Assembly (NCBI RefSeq): GCF_000745015.1
Contig: NZ_JQNA01000002.1
Coordinates: forward strand, 4,340,001 to 4,404,000
Source: Burkholderia sp. 9120
GTDB taxonomy: Bacteria; Pseudomonadota; Gammaproteobacteria; Burkholderiales; Burkholderiaceae
Length of the DNA: 64,000 bases
Direction of reading: 5' to 3'
The translations under genes and the position numbers were made by a program. Below are positions 62,521-64,000 of this stretch, piece by piece; position 1 is the stretch's first letter; the number at the start of each line of letters is the position of its first letter. The notes under the pieces were generated by a model. It was not told where the DNA came from and made no database searches. It saw only the letters and a program-made list of their open reading frames with translations.

Positions 62521-63678
62521 TCAATGCGCCTCAGCGCGCAACAGCGTCCGGCAATGCCGCGCGATCTGCTTCTCTTCCTCGGTATGAATCGCCCTCACCT
62601 TGCCCGCCGGATCGCCCTCCACGAGTCCCATGAAAGCAAGCCCGTCGCACACGCGCTTGCGAATCCCCGCGCTGTGTTCACCGATCCCACCCGTGAACAC
62701 CAGCAGATCGATCCCGCCCAGCAACGCCGCATACGCGCCAATGGTTTTGCGCACCGCCGTAGCGAACGCATCGAGCGCCAGCGCCGCATTGGCATCGCCC
62801 GACGCGGCCAGTTTTTCCAGCGCCTGCATATCGCTTTCGCCATCCGTATAACCGGCGAGGCCGCTGTGCCGATTCAATAGCGTCTCCAACGCGGCGGCGT
62901 CCAACTTCTCGACCCGCATCAGATACAACAACACGCCGGGATCGAGATCGCCGCTGCGCGTGCCCATCGGCACACCGCCGGTCGGCGTCAACCCCATCGA
63001 CGTATCGACCGACTTACCCTCGCGTAGCGCGCACAGGCTCGACCCGTTGCCGAGATGTGCGAACACCGCGCGAGGAGGCAGCGCGTTGCCGAGCTGCGTG
63101 ACCAGCGACTCATACGACAGCCCGTGAAAACCGTAGCGGATCACCCCCGCCTTTACATACCGCCGTGGCAACGCGAGTTGCGCCGCGCGCGGCGGCAGCG
63201 TTGCATGAAACGCGGTATCGAAGCAGGCGAAATGCGGCGCGTCGCCGAAAATCCGCGCGGCCTCGTCGATCAGTGCGAGCGCCGGCGGAATATGCAGCGG
63301 CGCGAAATGCACGGCGTCCTGCAGACGCTGACGCACCTCGGGCGTGAGCCGCTGATGCTTGCGCAAATGCGGCCCGCCATGCACCACCCGATGCCCGACC
63401 GCCGCGGGCCGCCCATGACCCTGCTGCGCGAGCACCTCGGCGAGCTTGCGCAACGCGTCGGTCTGCGACTCCAGCACCCGCTCCTGCTGCACCAGCACGC
63501 GGCCGTCCGGCGCCTTGATCAGCAGGCCGCCGTCGCCGCGCCCGATGCCTTCCGCACTGCCGGCGAGCAGCAACGCTTCGTCGCCGCTCGCGTAGGTGAA
63601 CAGCCCGAACTTCAGCGACGACGAACCGCTGTTCAGCACCAGAATCGTCGGCGCCGGGGCGCGCTCTTGAGGTTCCAT
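62521..63678 (-). CDS. ackA: Acetate kinase
   Basis: The 385-residue ASKHA-fold kinase has the motifs LVLNSGSSSLKFGLF, VGHRVVHGG, FDTAFHATLP, YGFHGLSYE, FAHLGNGSSLCAL, GLTPTGGVPMGTRSGDLDPG and FTGGIGEHSAGIR. It makes ATP from acetyl phosphate. It follows the phosphoketolase gene by 12 nt, so acetyl phosphate from phosphoketolase is turned into acetate and ATP, a way to gain energy when respiration is limited. Confidence 0.96.
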   Translation of the reverse strand: MEPQERAPAPTILVLNSGSSSLKFGLFTYASGDEALLLAGSAEGIGRGDGGLLIKAPDGRVLVQQERVLESQTDALRKLAEVLAQQGHGRPAAVGHRVVHGGPHLRKHQRLTPEVRQRLQDAVHFAPLHIPPALALIDEAARIFGDAPHFACFDTAFHATLPPRAAQLALPRRYVKAGVIRYGFHGLSYESLVTQLGNALPPRAVFAHLGNGSSLCALREGKSVDTSMGLTPTGGVPMGTRSGDLDPGVLLYLMRVEKLDAAALETLLNRHSGLAGYTDGESDMQALEKLAASGDANAALALDAFATAVRKTIGAYAALLGGIDLLVFTGGIGEHSAGIRKRVCDGLAFMGLVEGDPAGKVRAIHTEEEKQIARHCRTLLRAEAH

Positions 63679-63690
63679 CGCCTGCCTCGC

Positions 63691-64000
63691 TCAGCCTTTC
63701 CAGGTCCAGTTGCGGATCTCTTCCTTGTCGATGCCTTCGGCATGCGCATAAGCAAGATGCTCGATGATCTGGCCGCGCAGCCATTCCTTCGCATGGTCGC
63801 CGACGCCGCGCAACGCCGGCACGCGATCGATCACGTCGATGGCAAGCGAGAAACGGTCCACCTGGTTGATGATCGCCAGTTCGAGCGGCGTATTGATGTT
63901 GCCCTTCTCGTGATAGCCGTGCACGTGCAGATTGTCGTGATTGGTGCGGTTATAGGTCAGCTTGTGCACCAGCGAAGCATACGAATGGAAGTTGAAAATC
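63691..64000 (-). CDS. Xylulose-5-P/fructose-6-P phosphoketolase (C-terminal part)
   Basis: The minus-strand reading enters from the right edge and ends at TGA 63691. The ~102 residues visible (FNFHSYASLVHKLTYNRTNHDNLHVHGYHEKGNINTPLELAIINQVDRFSLAIDVIDRVPAL...EEIRNWTWKG) are the conserved C-terminus of phosphoketolase. The thiamine-diphosphate enzyme splits xylulose-5-phosphate or fructose-6-phosphate to acetyl phosphate and a smaller sugar phosphate. It is in an operon with ackA. Confidence 0.93.
   Translation of the reverse strand, partial: IFNFHSYASLVHKLTYNRTNHDNLHVHGYHEKGNINTPLELAIINQVDRFSLAIDVIDRVPALRGVGDHAKEWLRGQIIEHLAYAHAEGIDKEEIRNWTWKG

Overview
The window is high-GC, densely coded proteobacterial DNA and looks like a Burkholderiaceae chromosome, most likely Paraburkholderia. 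The reasons are the OmpC-type porin ending in Phe, the MipA, YceH and DUF2964 family proteins, a low-oxygen gene block like the one known from Burkholderia, and a tandem glycine riboswitch in front of an amino-acid oxidoreductase. No rRNA, tRNA, CRISPR array, transposase or integrase was seen.

Layout. 1-5.7 kb: start of an RND efflux operon whose adaptor carries an extra C-terminal OmpA domain, a small secreted PraB-like protein, a membrane-anchored unknown, and the eroded remains of an ssuCB-type sulfonate ABC transporter. 5.7-10.2 kb: porin, glutathione peroxidase, a family-3 substrate-binding protein, and an NtaA/DszA-type flavin monooxygenase broken by a 1-nt frameshift. 10.3-16.2 kb: an apparently complete class II microcin locus. 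It holds a promoter overlapped by a Fur-box-like site, a double-glycine-type microcin precursor, a predicted membrane immunity protein, a CvaA-like adaptor interrupted by one in-frame TAA, a C39-peptidase ABC exporter, and a TolC-type outer-membrane protein.

16.5-26.6 kb: a low-oxygen/stress block with cbpA-cbpM, a CBS-BON protein, zinc alcohol dehydrogenase, oleate hydratase, universal stress protein, a NarL-type two-component system, an orphan receiver, an FNR-type regulator and DUF2964. FNR-like boxes lie in two of its promoters. 26.9-30.1 kb: a CelD-like acetyltransferase, a small secreted protein and an orphan mreB. 30.1-39.6 kb: a minus-strand biuret/ureide nitrogen-scavenging cluster. 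It has allophanate hydrolase, biuret hydrolase, a second isochorismatase-type hydrolase, an AtzH/HpxZ-like protein, a BmpA-type ABC importer and a GntR regulator, with a 34-bp imperfect palindrome just upstream of the first gene.

40-51.3 kb: a secreted metzincin protease, a gamma-glutamyltransferase, and two divergent units: deacetylase-GntR-flavin reductase, and a polyamine-type ABC importer. 51.4-60.4 kb: an SfnB-like flavoprotein, a SLATT-like two-TM protein, a DUF4118 protein, hydrolase, MipA, YceH, an XRE-cupin regulator with a palindrome over its own start codon, a GNAT, a putative ADP-ribosyltransferase-like effector and a LysE exporter. 60.6-64 kb: tandem glycine riboswitch with a DadA-like oxidase, a BON protein, and the phosphoketolase-acetate kinase operon running off the right edge.

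The most interesting system is the microcin locus. Its order and leader match enterobacterial class II microcins, it sits in this Burkholderiaceae background with an iron-type promoter, and its adaptor gene carries a single nonsense codon.
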